From: JAAXIE01 sp965204245
Lineage (GTDB): Bacteria; Chloroflexota; Dehalococcoidia; Lucifugimonadales; JAAXIE01
Assembly (NCBI GenBank): GCA_965204245.1
Contig: CBDBED010000008.1
Span: 124,001-188,000 of the forward strand
DNA length: 64,000 nucleotides
Direction of reading: 5' to 3'
Below, piece by piece: positions 44,428 to 53,896 of this stretch (its first letter is position 1; each line of letters starts with the position of its first letter). The notes below the pieces were generated by a model, which saw only the letters and a list, made by a program, of their open reading frames with translations, did no database searches and was not told the origin of the DNA. The position numbers and the translations under genes are program-made.

Positions 44428-45282
44428 ATGAGGTTGGGTGCTCACATGTCCACTTCCGGAGGGCTGGACAAGGCCATTGATCGCGGAGCCGAGATAGGCT
44501 GCGAGGCGATCCAGATATTCGGTTCGCCACCCCAAGGCTGGGCTTTCAAGATGCCTGCCGATGAGCAACTCGCGGAGTTCCGTCGCAAATCGGAGGAGAC
44601 GGACATCGCTCCCGTCTACCTGCATGCCATATACCTCATCAACTTGGGGACGCCAAAGGAAGACAATTTCGCCAAGGGCAAGACCTCCCTCGTCAACTAC
44701 ATGAACCTAGCAGCCCAGATCAACGCTCAAGGCGTGATTTTCCACCCCGGCAGCCACGGCGGCTTGGGTTACGACGCCATATTCGAGCAGACCGTCGCAG
44801 GGATGCGCGAGGTATTGGAACGCTCCCCGGAAGGGCCATACCTGACCGTCGAAAACACCGCGGGCATGGGCCAGCATATTGGAGCCAGTTTCGAGGAGAT
44901 TGGACGCATCATTCATGCCGTGGACAGCCCCCGGGTGCGCGTCTGTCTGGACACTCAGCACTCCTTCGCCGCAGGGTACGACGTGTCGACCAAAGATGGC
45001 GTCCAAGCAATGTTGCACGAATTCGACCAGCATGTGGGCTTGGAGAGGCTGGTAGCGGTGCACGCCAACGACTCCAAGCGGGTTTTGGGTGCTGGAGTAG
45101 ACCGGCACGAGAACATTGGGCAAGGCTATATCGGCCTCGAGGGATTCGAGCACATAATGAGCGCACCAGCCTTCTGGGACCTCCCCTTCTTCCTGGAAGT
45201 ACCCGGGCTCGATAATAAAGGCCCCGACCAAGCCAATTTGGACATCCTGAAGGACATACGCAGCAGGGTAGTCCCGGTCTAG
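44428..45282 (+). CDS. nfo: Endonuclease IV (AP endonuclease)
   Basis: The 284-residue TIM-barrel nuclease cuts 5' to abasic sites with three zinc ions. Metal-site segments are MRLGAHMSTSGGLDKAI, IFHPGSHG, LTVENTAGMGQHIG, VCLDTQHSFAAGYD, VHANDSKRVLGAGVDRHENI and LPFFLEVPG. Start preceded by GGGAGG. The zincin gene overlaps its stop by one base. Confidence 0.94.
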   Translation: MRLGAHMSTSGGLDKAIDRGAEIGCEAIQIFGSPPQGWAFKMPADEQLAEFRRKSEETDIAPVYLHAIYLINLGTPKEDNFAKGKTSLVNYMNLAAQINAQGVIFHPGSHGGLGYDAIFEQTVAGMREVLERSPEGPYLTVENTAGMGQHIGASFEEIGRIIHAVDSPRVRVCLDTQHSFAAGYDVSTKDGVQAMLHEFDQHVGLERLVAVHANDSKRVLGAGVDRHENIGQGYIGLEGFEHIMSAPAFWDLPFFLEVPGLDNKGPDQANLDILKDIRSRVVPV

Positions 45283-45656
45283 TGGTCCGGCTGACGCGAC
45301 GCCAGTTCTTGCGCTTAGTGCAGGAAGCCTATCGGGAACTGCCGGCGAAGGTAACCCGCGTCCTCGAAAACCTGGAAGTCGTGGTGGACCGCTGGCCCTC
45401 CGCCGACCTGCTGGCGGATTTGGGCATTGCCGATCGCCACGAACTTCTTGGCCTATATGTGGGTGTTCCCCTGCCCGATCGTGGCAGCGACCTACCCCAA
45501 CTCCCTGACCTGATATACCTGTTTCAGCGTCCCATCGAACTCCGCTGCACCACGTCCCAGCAGGTAGTGGAAGAGGTGAGGGTCACACTGTTGCACGAAG
45601 TAGGCCACTACTTCGGCTTGGATGAGGAGGACTTGAAGCGACAAGGTTATGGCTGA
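45282..45656 (+). CDS. Small zincin-type metallopeptidase (PF06262-like)
   Basis: A 124-residue protein with the zinc motif LLHEVGHYFGLDEEDL, the HExxHxxGxxD variant of the minimal zincin family (COG3824). GLYVGVPLPDRGSDLPQLPD is also typical. Substrates of this family are not known to me. GTG start overlaps the nfo stop, so the pair is co-translated. Confidence 0.88.
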   Translation: MVRLTRRQFLRLVQEAYRELPAKVTRVLENLEVVVDRWPSADLLADLGIADRHELLGLYVGVPLPDRGSDLPQLPDLIYLFQRPIELRCTTSQQVVEEVRVTLLHEVGHYFGLDEEDLKRQGYG

Positions 45657-45754
45657 TGGCCCCTGTCCTAGGGGACTGACATCTCACGATTGACACCAAG
45701 ATATCCCGATGCGAGAATCGCCCTTAATCTCACATACCACTGGAGGCTGTCCCC

Positions 45755-45967
45755 ATGGCTGATTGCACCGTTCAGGTCCGAATGAATGGCCCCCTGCGCA
45801 TTACCGGTCCCTTCGACTTGACCGATCAGGACGATAACAACTACACCATCCCCGACGGCCAAGCAGTCGCCCTGTGCCGCTGCGGCCGCTCGGAGAACAA
45901 GCCTTTCTGCGACAGTCGGCATCGCACCGAGGAGCCCATGTTCGAGGCTCCAAGCCAAGCTGTCTAG
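45755..45967 (+). CDS. CDGSH-type iron-sulfur protein
   Basis: A 70-residue protein with one CDGSH motif: ALCRCGRSENKPFCDSRH supplies three cysteines and one histidine for a 2Fe-2S cluster. Start has TGGAGG upstream. The first part (VRMNGPLRITGPFDLTD) is the usual strand region of bacterial members. Redox or cluster-transfer role inferred from family. Confidence 0.92.
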   Translation: MADCTVQVRMNGPLRITGPFDLTDQDDNNYTIPDGQAVALCRCGRSENKPFCDSRHRTEEPMFEAPSQAV

Positions 45968-45995
45968 GGCGCAACACCAAATCCTGGGCTGTGCT

Positions 45996-46030
45996 TTAGG
46001 GCTGAGAGACCTACTGTCTCCCAGCCCTAA
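45996..46030. terminator. Bidirectional terminator hairpin
   Basis: TTAGGGCTG..GAGAC pairs with GTCTC..CAGCCCTAA with one mismatch and a five-base loop, between the convergent CDGSH and leucine dehydrogenase genes. T/A residues flank both sides weakly. Confidence 0.65.
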
Positions 46031-46042
46031 GTGTGCCCTCCG

Positions 46043-47113
46043 TCAGCTAGCCCGGTAAATTCCGCGTAGGGCGTGCACGGCATCGATACGCCTTTGGGCC
46101 AAGTGGTCGGCTGCTTCAGCGGTCGTGATTTCCTCTTGTTGCGCAGTCCGCAGAATATCCCGCATCGTATCGTAGATGCGCTCGGTGATCTGCCGGGCAC
46201 GGGCTTCGTTGTACTCCGCTCCGATTTCACAGGAAGCGTTGATGATGCCTCCTGCGTTGATGATGTAGTCGGGCGCGTACACTATGCCCCTGTCCTGTAG
46301 TCGCTTCCCGTCCTCGTCCGTCGCCAACTGATTATTGGCTCCACCCGCTACAATCCCGCAATTGAGCTTCGGTATAGTCTCGCTGTTCAGTGTCCCGCCC
46401 AAGGCGCATGGCGAGAAGATATCGCAGTCCACATCGTAAATGGCATCGGCACCAACAATTTCGGCTCCGAGATCATCCGCCTCTTCCATGGCTTTCTGCG
46501 AAATGTCCGTCACTACGAGGCTGGCCCCTTCCCGTAGCAGGTGCACAGCAGTCTCGTGGGCCACTTTCCCGAAGCCCTGCATCGCCACAACGCGGCCATG
46601 CAGTGAGTCGGTGCCCCAAGCCGTCTTGGCGCATGCCTTCATGCCCAAATAGACCCCCAAGCCCGTGAGTATCGAGGTGCTGCCACTCCCACCCATCTCT
46701 GTGGGAAGCCCGACCACATGCTGCGTCTCGAGCCGTATCATCTCCAAGTCGCGGATGGTCGTTCCCACGTCAGTAGTGGTGATATACCGCCCACCCAAGC
46801 TGTCAATTTGGCGCGCGTAAGCCCGGAGCAGGGCCTCACGGTTCGGACTGTTCGGGTCAGCCCAGATAACTCCCTTGCCTCCGCCCAAGGCCAACCCCGC
46901 TGCTGCCGACTTATATGTCATGGCTTGCGACAGACGCAGCGCATCAATCAGGGCGTCCTCTTCAGTGGCGTAGTCCCACATCCGAGTCCCACCGCATCCC
47001 GGTCCTAAGGTTGTGTCATGCACCGCAATGAATGCCTTCAGGCCTACGGAGGGCTCGGAACATACTAATACCCCCTCATGGCCGTGCTTGTTCATGTAAC
47101 TGAGCATATCCAT
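46043..47113 (-). CDS. Leucine (Glu/Leu/Phe/Val) dehydrogenase
   Basis: The 356-residue amino-acid dehydrogenase has a substrate domain with GPGCGGTRMWDY, the catalytic lysines in AMTYKSAAAGLALGGGKGVI and the aspartate in TTTDVGTTIRDL. The NAD domain has VAMQGFGKVAHETA. It resembles leucine/valine dehydrogenase, which deaminates branched-chain amino acids to 2-oxo acids with release of ammonia. ATG at 47113 preceded by GAGGGCAGTG. Exact amino acid not determinable. Confidence 0.9.
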   Translation of the reverse strand: MDMLSYMNKHGHEGVLVCSEPSVGLKAFIAVHDTTLGPGCGGTRMWDYATEEDALIDALRLSQAMTYKSAAAGLALGGGKGVIWADPNSPNREALLRAYARQIDSLGGRYITTTDVGTTIRDLEMIRLETQHVVGLPTEMGGSGSTSILTGLGVYLGMKACAKTAWGTDSLHGRVVAMQGFGKVAHETAVHLLREGASLVVTDISQKAMEEADDLGAEIVGADAIYDVDCDIFSPCALGGTLNSETIPKLNCGIVAGGANNQLATDEDGKRLQDRGIVYAPDYIINAGGIINASCEIGAEYNEARARQITERIYDTMRDILRTAQQEEITTAEAADHLAQRRIDAVHALRGIYRAS

Positions 47114-47168
47114 CACTGCCCTCGCTATTACTGTATCGTTTTTTGGACCCTCTCAAGGGCGGAATGGG

Positions 47169-48839
47169 CTAGCGGAACAGGTCGTCGATGCTGATATTGC
47201 CCAATGGACTCGCCTCCTCTATGGGGTGACTTGACGGGGTGTCGATTGAGGCCGTGCCTCGGGTCAACTCCAGATAGGACTCACCACTGCCATACTCCCG
47301 CGTACGTACCACCACCGGCATCGGGACCGCATGGCCGAATATCAAGGCCTGCTGCTGGGGCTCCAGCCTGGCCAGCAGAGCGCGCATCTCACGGGAACCC
47401 GGCGTGCCAGCCAGCACCGCATCCACATCCCGCTCGTTATCCAGTAGGCAACTCACCTTCGTGCCCACTTGGCTCATCACCTCGGAATCAATGGCCCCCG
47501 GGCGCTGGTCGATCACCATGAGAGTAACGTTGTACTTGCGCATCTCGCGAGCAATGGTGCCGAATATGGTCTGGGATGCCACCGCTGGGTTGAGGAACTT
47601 GTGCGCCTCCTCAATTGTGATGATTAGCGGACGCGGGTCGGTCCCCACGCCACCTTCAGCCTGCTCCTTCAGGCGGACATAACGCTCGTGAATTCGTCGC
47701 GTAAGCAGGTTGCTGACCAGTATGTAGGCATTGGTGTCGTTGCCCCAACGGCCAAATTCCAACACCACATGCTTGCCGCGCGTGAGGTTGTCGAGAATGC
47801 GGGACACGGAATCGTGTACCGCATTCTCCGACATGAAGTCATACCGCTTGAAGCGTGAGAGACGGTTATAAAGACTCCCCAGCGCTTGCGCATTCACACC
47901 CAAGTCGCTGGCTAGGTCGGACACCTCGGCACGCCCCTGCAGATCAAGGAACTCTTTGACCCAGTTGCTTCCTCGGAAGTAGCGTTGCAAGTCATAGGCA
48001 GCCGAAGCGGCCACATCGGAGAGCCCTAGGTTGTCCTTCAATACCTCCACGTCTTCCGGTTCAATATCGCTATAGGAAATACGCACTTCCTCGTCCGGAG
48101 AAAGCCCTCGACGCTTGGAGCTTTCAGGGTCGAGGGAGAAGACGGCCACCTGTGACGAGAAAAGCTGCTTGAGGCCTTTCACGAAAGTCCCGCCTTCCCT
48201 GATGCCTTGCCAGCCGTAATCATTGTGCATGTCGAACACCAGCATCGAGGCCACGTTCTGCTGGAGAATGCCGGCCAGCAAAAGGCGGGTGAGGAAGGTC
48301 TTGCCCGTTCCGCTCTTGCCGAAGATGCCCACTGACCGGGCTGCCAGTTGTTGCAGGTTCAGACAGACCTTGGCCTCCATGTCCAAGGGACTGCCGATAT
48401 AAAAGTAGTCCTTGTCGCTCTCGTCCCCGAATACAGTGGATATGTCCTGCTGTGTCGCCGAAAAAACTTGGGAGAAATGCGCGGGGATAGTCTTTGCTGG
48501 CTGCGGGCCGTCTTCTAAGTCGCCCAAGACCGCTGGCAGCGTGAGTTGCGGTACCAACGCTATGCGTCCATAAGCCGCAGTGCCCGCTACCACTTGGCGT
48601 ATGAAGGGATCGCTCACGTCAGGGGGGGTGTGCTCCAGCGTCGAGTCGGAGTTGCCCAGCGATACTTCCGACACCACTCCAAAGAAGCGTTGTCTCTCCC
48701 CTTGTATGGTGGCAAAAGTCCCCACCTTGACGTCTTCCACGGAAACCTCCCCGTCCAAGCGCACGTCTACGCCCCGGGTCAGTGAACCGCCAAGTACAAG
48801 ACCCAAAGGCCTGCCGGATATGGGCAGCCCATTCATCAT
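47169..48839 (-). CDS. herA: HerA-type hexameric DNA translocase
   Basis: The 556-residue FtsK-HerA-family ATPase has an N-terminal HAS-barrel, Walker A GKSGTGKT (174-181), Walker B with LIITIEEAHKFLNP, and the HerA features YNVTLMVIDQRPGAI and EVMSQVGTKVSCLLDNERD. HerA moves DNA for the NurA nuclease during end resection. It overlaps the preceding HAS-like gene by four bases; nurA and selB lie further upstream in the same direction. Ends in a short acidic tail. Confidence 0.9.
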   Translation of the reverse strand: MMNGLPISGRPLGLVLGGSLTRGVDVRLDGEVSVEDVKVGTFATIQGERQRFFGVVSEVSLGNSDSTLEHTPPDVSDPFIRQVVAGTAAYGRIALVPQLTLPAVLGDLEDGPQPAKTIPAHFSQVFSATQQDISTVFGDESDKDYFYIGSPLDMEAKVCLNLQQLAARSVGIFGKSGTGKTFLTRLLLAGILQQNVASMLVFDMHNDYGWQGIREGGTFVKGLKQLFSSQVAVFSLDPESSKRRGLSPDEEVRISYSDIEPEDVEVLKDNLGLSDVAASAAYDLQRYFRGSNWVKEFLDLQGRAEVSDLASDLGVNAQALGSLYNRLSRFKRYDFMSENAVHDSVSRILDNLTRGKHVVLEFGRWGNDTNAYILVSNLLTRRIHERYVRLKEQAEGGVGTDPRPLIITIEEAHKFLNPAVASQTIFGTIAREMRKYNVTLMVIDQRPGAIDSEVMSQVGTKVSCLLDNERDVDAVLAGTPGSREMRALLARLEPQQQALIFGHAVPMPVVVRTREYGSGESYLELTRGTASIDTPSSHPIEEASPLGNISIDDLFR

Positions 48840-49438
48840 CGCGGTGATATCCTCCTCAGGAGGCCGTCCAGCCTCGGCAGGTCTGAGGCCAGCCGGGCTG
48901 CCAAGGCTTTCCCCGCCTTCAACAGAAAACTCTGTGGGTCGTGGTGCGCGTCGGCTGCCCGTAGCAGTAATGCCGAGGCTATCTCGTCCGCCCTCGTGGG
49001 CCGGCCATCCAGCAGAAGGGCCAGAAAGTCGAAGCTCCCTGTGAACTCGCGCACTTCATCTGCACTACAGCAGTGAGCAAAGGCATGCACCGGAGGAGGC
49101 ACTGGTGGCAGCCCTTGACGCATCGCACCGTGTGCACCGTGCCCAAGCACGGCTATTTCGAACCGCGTACACAGCAAACGGCTTAGCTGCGGGTTGGTCC
49201 GGTAGATTCCGTCTTCGCTCTCTTCCTCTTCACCTCTGGCCACCACCGGCCTCCCGGGGTAAAGGGACTCGGTGCTGATATGCGCCACCACGCCATACAC
49301 TTGAGGCGATTTGGTCATGACCAGTGTGCCCAGTGGCGGTGCTTGGTAGAGTTGGTAGCACTGCACCACGCACCGGTCGGTGGCTGACTCCACCACCTCG
49401 CCAACGCGTCTGGACCCTTCCACCGCGGGCTGTGACAC
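48836..49438 (-). CDS. HAS-barrel-like accessory protein of the HerA-NurA module
   Basis: A 200-residue protein whose first 70 residues (GEVVESATDRCVVQCYQLYQ, PLGTLVMTKS and VYGVVAHISTESL) look like the small beta-barrel found at the N-terminus of HerA and ATP synthase alpha/beta subunits. The rest is helical with no recognised motif. Such proteins sit between nurA and herA in Chloroflexota and Cyanobacteria to my recollection, so it may link the two. GTG start with GGAAGG upstream. Confidence 0.7.
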   Translation of the reverse strand: MSQPAVEGSRRVGEVVESATDRCVVQCYQLYQAPPLGTLVMTKSPQVYGVVAHISTESLYPGRPVVARGEEEESEDGIYRTNPQLSRLLCTRFEIAVLGHGAHGAMRQGLPPVPPPVHAFAHCCSADEVREFTGSFDFLALLLDGRPTRADEIASALLLRAADAHHDPQSFLLKAGKALAARLASDLPRLDGLLRRISPR

Positions 49439-49472
49439 CGTTACGGTCCTTCCCTATTCCGTGGCCCTGAGC

Positions 49473-50684
49473 CTATACCCAAGGCACGCGTTTGGAGCGG
49501 TTCTTCTCCGAAGTGTAGACCGGCAGACGCTGCCGCCCCAAGGCATCTTCCACCAGAACTCGGAAGACTTCTCGGTCGGCTCCGTCGATGACTGCCTGCT
49601 CATGGGCCTCCATGATGGCAGTAGGGTAGCCCCCGCCCCGCCGGCACTGGTCCAACACCAATGCATGACTCAGTTCCAAGCACTCCGGGTCTCGCGCAAC
49701 CCATTGCGGGATTTCCACCCGTGCCAGTTCTTCACCAGCATTCAGATAGTAGTAATGGACTTGATGCTCTCCGTAGTAATCTCGAGATATCGAGGAACTT
49801 GTGGCGAAAAGACATGACCGCTGTCCCGGCCGCAATGTGGCCCCGAAGAGGTCCCGATCGAGAAACCCGTTGGCCAAGCTGCAGGGCTCGGGCCCAGACC
49901 GGTACATACTGCAGGTCTGCTTGCAGCTTGTCCCGTCCTTGTCGCATAGCAGGGTTCGCACCGTGTGAGCCACCTCTGTACTCTGGGGCAGGCTGACGTA
50001 AGCTGCCACGGCCATCGGGCGCCCATCCGCAAGGCTCTTCAGCCTGTCGAGGGCCGGAATCAGACCATCCCGGATCATCTGGTCCCGCACAAATGGCGGA
50101 TGTCCGCGTCCGCTCAGGCCCCATAGCACTAGGGATCCATCAAGCAGAGCCAGGAGAGGCAGGTCATCGGGCAAGCGTGAAGCCCGGTCCGCCAGTCCTT
50201 CCACCTCTCGCACTGCGCGCTTGATGCCAAGCAGGTTCCCTTCGATGGGTGCCTCTTCGTTTCCACTGGGGCTCGTCGTAGCCAGAAACAGTTCGTCGTC
50301 CCTGGAATACAGACGAGGTTCACTTTCCAGCCATGCGTCAGGCTCCGAGCCATAAGTCAGGGCGCAACTGCCAAGGTTGATGAGATAGCAGCGGGCCGGA
50401 AGATGGCGGTCCACATCAATGTGCGACCCGTCCACCGAGACCACGCAGTGGTCAGCGTATGGCGTCGGTGCGTCGTGCCTTACTGAGAGCTTTTCCTGGG
50501 GCGCGGCTGCCATGAATGGCCGTTCGCCTTGTGAGGGAAGTCGCGCCGCCACTTCATCTTGCGTAGCCTTCTCCATCACCTGTATGAGCCGTTCCAAGGC
50601 CAACTGTCTCCCGTCGCTGGCGCCCTTCGCATGGAGGGCTAGCGCGTCTATTTGCGATGCAGTCTGCGCAATGTCCAGCGCCAT
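49473..50684 (-). CDS. nurA: NurA-domain 5'-3' nuclease
   Basis: The 403-residue protein carries a NurA domain with the two catalytic aspartate loops VVSVDGSHIDVDRH and LLALLDGSLVLWGL, and the late HALVLDQCRRGGGYPTAIMEA. NurA needs manganese and trims DNA ends in complex with HerA. The central part has three cysteines in DGTSCKQTCSMYRSGPEPC that could hold a metal. It lies eight bases from selB and 34 bases from the HAS gene on the same strand. Confidence 0.85.
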   Translation of the reverse strand: MALDIAQTASQIDALALHAKGASDGRQLALERLIQVMEKATQDEVAARLPSQGERPFMAAAPQEKLSVRHDAPTPYADHCVVSVDGSHIDVDRHLPARCYLINLGSCALTYGSEPDAWLESEPRLYSRDDELFLATTSPSGNEEAPIEGNLLGIKRAVREVEGLADRASRLPDDLPLLALLDGSLVLWGLSGRGHPPFVRDQMIRDGLIPALDRLKSLADGRPMAVAAYVSLPQSTEVAHTVRTLLCDKDGTSCKQTCSMYRSGPEPCSLANGFLDRDLFGATLRPGQRSCLFATSSSISRDYYGEHQVHYYYLNAGEELARVEIPQWVARDPECLELSHALVLDQCRRGGGYPTAIMEAHEQAVIDGADREVFRVLVEDALGRQRLPVYTSEKNRSKRVPWV

Positions 50685-50692
50685 CTGATGCT

Positions 50693-52552
50693 TTACCTCA
50701 GGACCCGCTCGTCGCCCACCCGCCGAGTGATCCGTTGTTGGTCCAAATGCTCCAGTAAAGGCAGGACGTACTTGCGGCTGGAGTTCAGCAGGTTTCGGGC
50801 CTGTGCCACCGTGATGGAGCCTTCATCTCTGACATGCTGTACGACCATGTCCACCATCTGACGGTAGGCCTTCTGTGAGAACACGACCTCCTCCGACACC
50901 TTCACCACCCGTCCTGCCTGAATCAGGTAGCCCAGCAGTTCAGTCTCAATCACACGGTCGGTAGGCGGCGAAAAAAGGTCGGACTCCAAGGCTGCCACAT
51001 AAGCATCAGCCTGCTTTGCCAGTGATGGCGTCAGGGCAGCCTGATGGTCGGGCAGACGCAGCACCCCGTCTTCTTCCACCATGCGTCCCTCATTCGTCAA
51101 CCGCATGGAGAAGCGATTGAAGACTGCTTGGTTCATGCTCATGCGGCTTCGCATTTCCTCCCGGGGCACGCCCTTTCGTAAGGGATACTGGCGATGGAAG
51201 TCCTCAAGCACTCGTGATACAAGCTGGGTCTGGTCTTGCCACGCCGACAAGGAGTAAGCCACTGTGTCGGCGTCGTTGGCTGGGTCGCCCAGCAAGACGA
51301 CTCGCTGCTCGCCTTCCAACTCTGCCAGACGCGTGTGGACCTCGTCCAAAGCGAGGTTCGCGCGACGCGCAAGTGTGGTGAGGTCGCACGGGCCCCACAT
51401 GTCCACAGCATTCAGCAACGTGTCGTCTCCACCCTCGTGCACCATAGCAAGGCGTTCGATAACCGAGGGGACGAACCTGCGGTGCCTCCGCGGCTTTGGG
51501 TCGACCACGCGCCCGCCGCCCAGCGTGTCCTCGGCCGAACGCACCACGAAGAGATCCCCCTTGACCAGCGGCACCGGATCCGTCAGATGTATCTGCACCC
51601 AGCCTTCTTCTCCGGGGCGCAACTCACTCTTGTCCAAAATGCGTAGTCGGGCATTCGATTCACTCGTGAGCAGATGGAAAGTGATGCCCTCGTTATGACG
51701 CACGGGCCTGGGCGCGTCACGACTGACGCGGAACTGCGCATCCAGGATATTCGTGGTCTGGAGCCAGCCGGGGATGGTGATCACCTCGCCCCTCTGTATC
51801 TCGGTGCGCGAGATCCCCGACAGATTGGCCGCCAGTCGCCTTCCTGGGTCGGCCAGTTCCAGCTTCTGTCGGTGGCTTTGCAGGCCGCGAATGCGGCACC
51901 GCTCCTTGGTTAAAGCTAATTCCACCTCGCTGCCGACTGAGAGGTTTCCGTCGACCAAGGTCCCGGTGACTACTGTGCCGAATCCAGCCACGGTGAAGCA
52001 GCGGTCAACCGGAAGACGTGGTCGGCCCAAGTCCCGTCGTGGCTTCGTGGTGTCCAGCATCGAATCAATGGTGGACCTTAAGGTATCCAGCCCCTTACCC
52101 GTGTACGCGGAGACAGCCACCATGGGAGCATCGCGGAATGTTGTCGGAGCCAGCAGGTCTTCGACCTCCGCCTTCACCAACTCCACCATCTCCTCGTCGA
52201 CCAAGTCCTCCTTGGTGATGACCACCATGCCCCGCTTGATTTCCAGCAGGTCGAGGATGGCAAGGTGCTCGCGCGTCTGGCGCATCACGCTCTCGTTGGC
52301 CGCCACGATGAGCATCGCGAGGTCGATGCCCCCTACTCCCGCCAGCATGTTCTTGATGAACCGCTCATGGCCGGGTACGTCGACGATGCTGACCTCACGG
52401 CCCGACGGCGTCTCCATCCACGCAAATCCCAAGTCAATGGTCATCTCCCGTTCTTTCTCTTCGGGAAGACGGTCAGGGTCGATACTCGTTAGAGCATGAA
52501 TGAGAGTGGACTTGCCGTGGTCCACGTGCCCTGCGGTGCCTAGGACATACAT
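50693..52552 (-). CDS. selB: Selenocysteine-specific elongation factor
   Basis: The 619-residue SelB has a GTPase domain (G1 AGHVDHGKSTL, G3 DVPGHERFIKNML, G4-like ITKEDL), EF-Tu-like barrels two and three (FTVAGFGTVVTGTLVDG, IQRGEVITIPGW), and C-terminal winged helices (about 450-619) that bind the SECIS element. Length equals that of E. coli SelB. It delivers selenocysteinyl-tRNA to UGA. First gene of the selB-nurA-HAS-herA operon; selA is 25 kb away in pieces. Confidence 0.95.
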   Translation of the reverse strand: MYVLGTAGHVDHGKSTLIHALTSIDPDRLPEEKEREMTIDLGFAWMETPSGREVSIVDVPGHERFIKNMLAGVGGIDLAMLIVAANESVMRQTREHLAILDLLEIKRGMVVITKEDLVDEEMVELVKAEVEDLLAPTTFRDAPMVAVSAYTGKGLDTLRSTIDSMLDTTKPRRDLGRPRLPVDRCFTVAGFGTVVTGTLVDGNLSVGSEVELALTKERCRIRGLQSHRQKLELADPGRRLAANLSGISRTEIQRGEVITIPGWLQTTNILDAQFRVSRDAPRPVRHNEGITFHLLTSESNARLRILDKSELRPGEEGWVQIHLTDPVPLVKGDLFVVRSAEDTLGGGRVVDPKPRRHRRFVPSVIERLAMVHEGGDDTLLNAVDMWGPCDLTTLARRANLALDEVHTRLAELEGEQRVVLLGDPANDADTVAYSLSAWQDQTQLVSRVLEDFHRQYPLRKGVPREEMRSRMSMNQAVFNRFSMRLTNEGRMVEEDGVLRLPDHQAALTPSLAKQADAYVAALESDLFSPPTDRVIETELLGYLIQAGRVVKVSEEVVFSQKAYRQMVDMVVQHVRDEGSITVAQARNLLNSSRKYVLPLLEHLDQQRITRRVGDERVLR

Positions 52553-52661
52553 GGAGAAGCGCTCCCCCTTGGTATTTTTAGAATATCACCAAAGGCGGCG
52601 ATGGGATAGGCTCGCATGTCAGGTGGAACCATAACTTGAGTAGCAACCAATCCCGGAGGAG

Positions 52662-53894
52662 TCAGTCACCAATGAACCGGAGGAACACTTGGTTGGAGAG
52701 CAGCAGGCCCTTCGGTGTTAGCTTCACCCGCTGGGAATCCATCACTAGTAGCCCGCTGGCTACTAGCTCCTGCACATCCGCGCCATAGACATCCATCAGT
52801 CCAATCCCATGAACGCGCTTGAATTCCCGCAATTCCATGCCGCTCACTAGCCGGAGTCCCAAAAACAGAGACTCCGCCATGGCTGTTTCCGGACTCGTGG
52901 CCTCATAACCTTCCAGCGTCGGAATGGACCCAAGATAGGCCTCATCAAAGGGAGCGCGGCCCATCACCCGATTCTCAGCCCAGTCCCGGACGCACCGTAC
53001 GTAGTGAGACGGCAGCTTGACGTTGTGAAACCGGAAGCCTCCGAGGTTGGAGTGAGCCCCTGGGCCGATGCCCAAATAGGGCTTCACCTGCCAATAGGCA
53101 AGGTTGTGCTCCGACTGGTAACCCGGAACGCACCAGTTGGAGATTTCGTAATGCTCGTAACCTGCGCCCGTCATGGCCTCACGAGCACACTCGTACATGT
53201 CGGCCGCCAAATCAGGGTCCGATTCGGGCAGCACTCCCCGTCGCACCTGCTGTTCCATCGCCGTGCCTTGCTCCAGAGTCAGCCCGTACAACGAGAGATG
53301 TTCGGGAGCAAGCGCAATCACCCCCTGAACGCTTGCCTCCCACTGTTCCATAGTCTGGTGAGGCAGCCCGTACATCAGGTCGAGGCTGATGTTGGCAAAT
53401 CCAGCGGCGCGGCCCCTACGGTATGCTGTGATGGCTTCCGCTGCCGTATGCCTGCGCCCCAGCATCCCCAGCAGTCCATCGTCCAGACTCTGAACGCCAA
53501 TGCTCAGGCGGTTAATACCAATGGACAGCATCGCATGCAGCTTGGCCTCATCCAAATCCCCAGGATTGGCTTCCGCTGTGACCTCAGATCCCTCCGTTAG
53601 AGGAAAAGCATTCACCAATGACGACAGCAGCATCCTCAGTTGGTCCGAAGCCAGATAAGAAGGAGTCCCCCCTCCGAAAAACACGGTTGTCGCTTGGGGG
53701 TTGCCCAACATATCTCCCCACAGACGGACTTCTTCTATGGCAGCCTCCACATAGGGTGCCATGGCATGTTCCATGTGTTGGTAAGTGTTGAAGTCGCAGT
53801 ATGGACACTTGCTGAGGCAGAAAGGAACGTGGACATACAAGGACAAGGGGTGAGGCACGATATAAGCCTCGGATTTCTGGGGCGAGAAAGTCAT
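52662..53894 (-). CDS. hemW: Radical SAM heme chaperone HemW
   Basis: The 410-residue protein has the radical SAM cysteine motif VPFCLSKCPYCDFNTY, with HemW-specific FFGGGTPSYL, EVTAEANPGD and SIGVQSLDDGLLGMLGR, and the C-terminal HemW domain (YEISNWCVPGYQSEHNLAYW). HemW inserts heme into respiratory enzymes; it was formerly misannotated as coproporphyrinogen oxidase. The HNxxYW motif is present. Two bases from ychF. Confidence 0.92.
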   Translation of the reverse strand: MTFSPQKSEAYIVPHPLSLYVHVPFCLSKCPYCDFNTYQHMEHAMAPYVEAAIEEVRLWGDMLGNPQATTVFFGGGTPSYLASDQLRMLLSSLVNAFPLTEGSEVTAEANPGDLDEAKLHAMLSIGINRLSIGVQSLDDGLLGMLGRRHTAAEAITAYRRGRAAGFANISLDLMYGLPHQTMEQWEASVQGVIALAPEHLSLYGLTLEQGTAMEQQVRRGVLPESDPDLAADMYECAREAMTGAGYEHYEISNWCVPGYQSEHNLAYWQVKPYLGIGPGAHSNLGGFRFHNVKLPSHYVRCVRDWAENRVMGRAPFDEAYLGSIPTLEGYEATSPETAMAESLFLGLRLVSGMELREFKRVHGIGLMDVYGADVQELVASGLLVMDSQRVKLTPKGLLLSNQVFLRFIGD

Positions 53895-53896
53895 TT

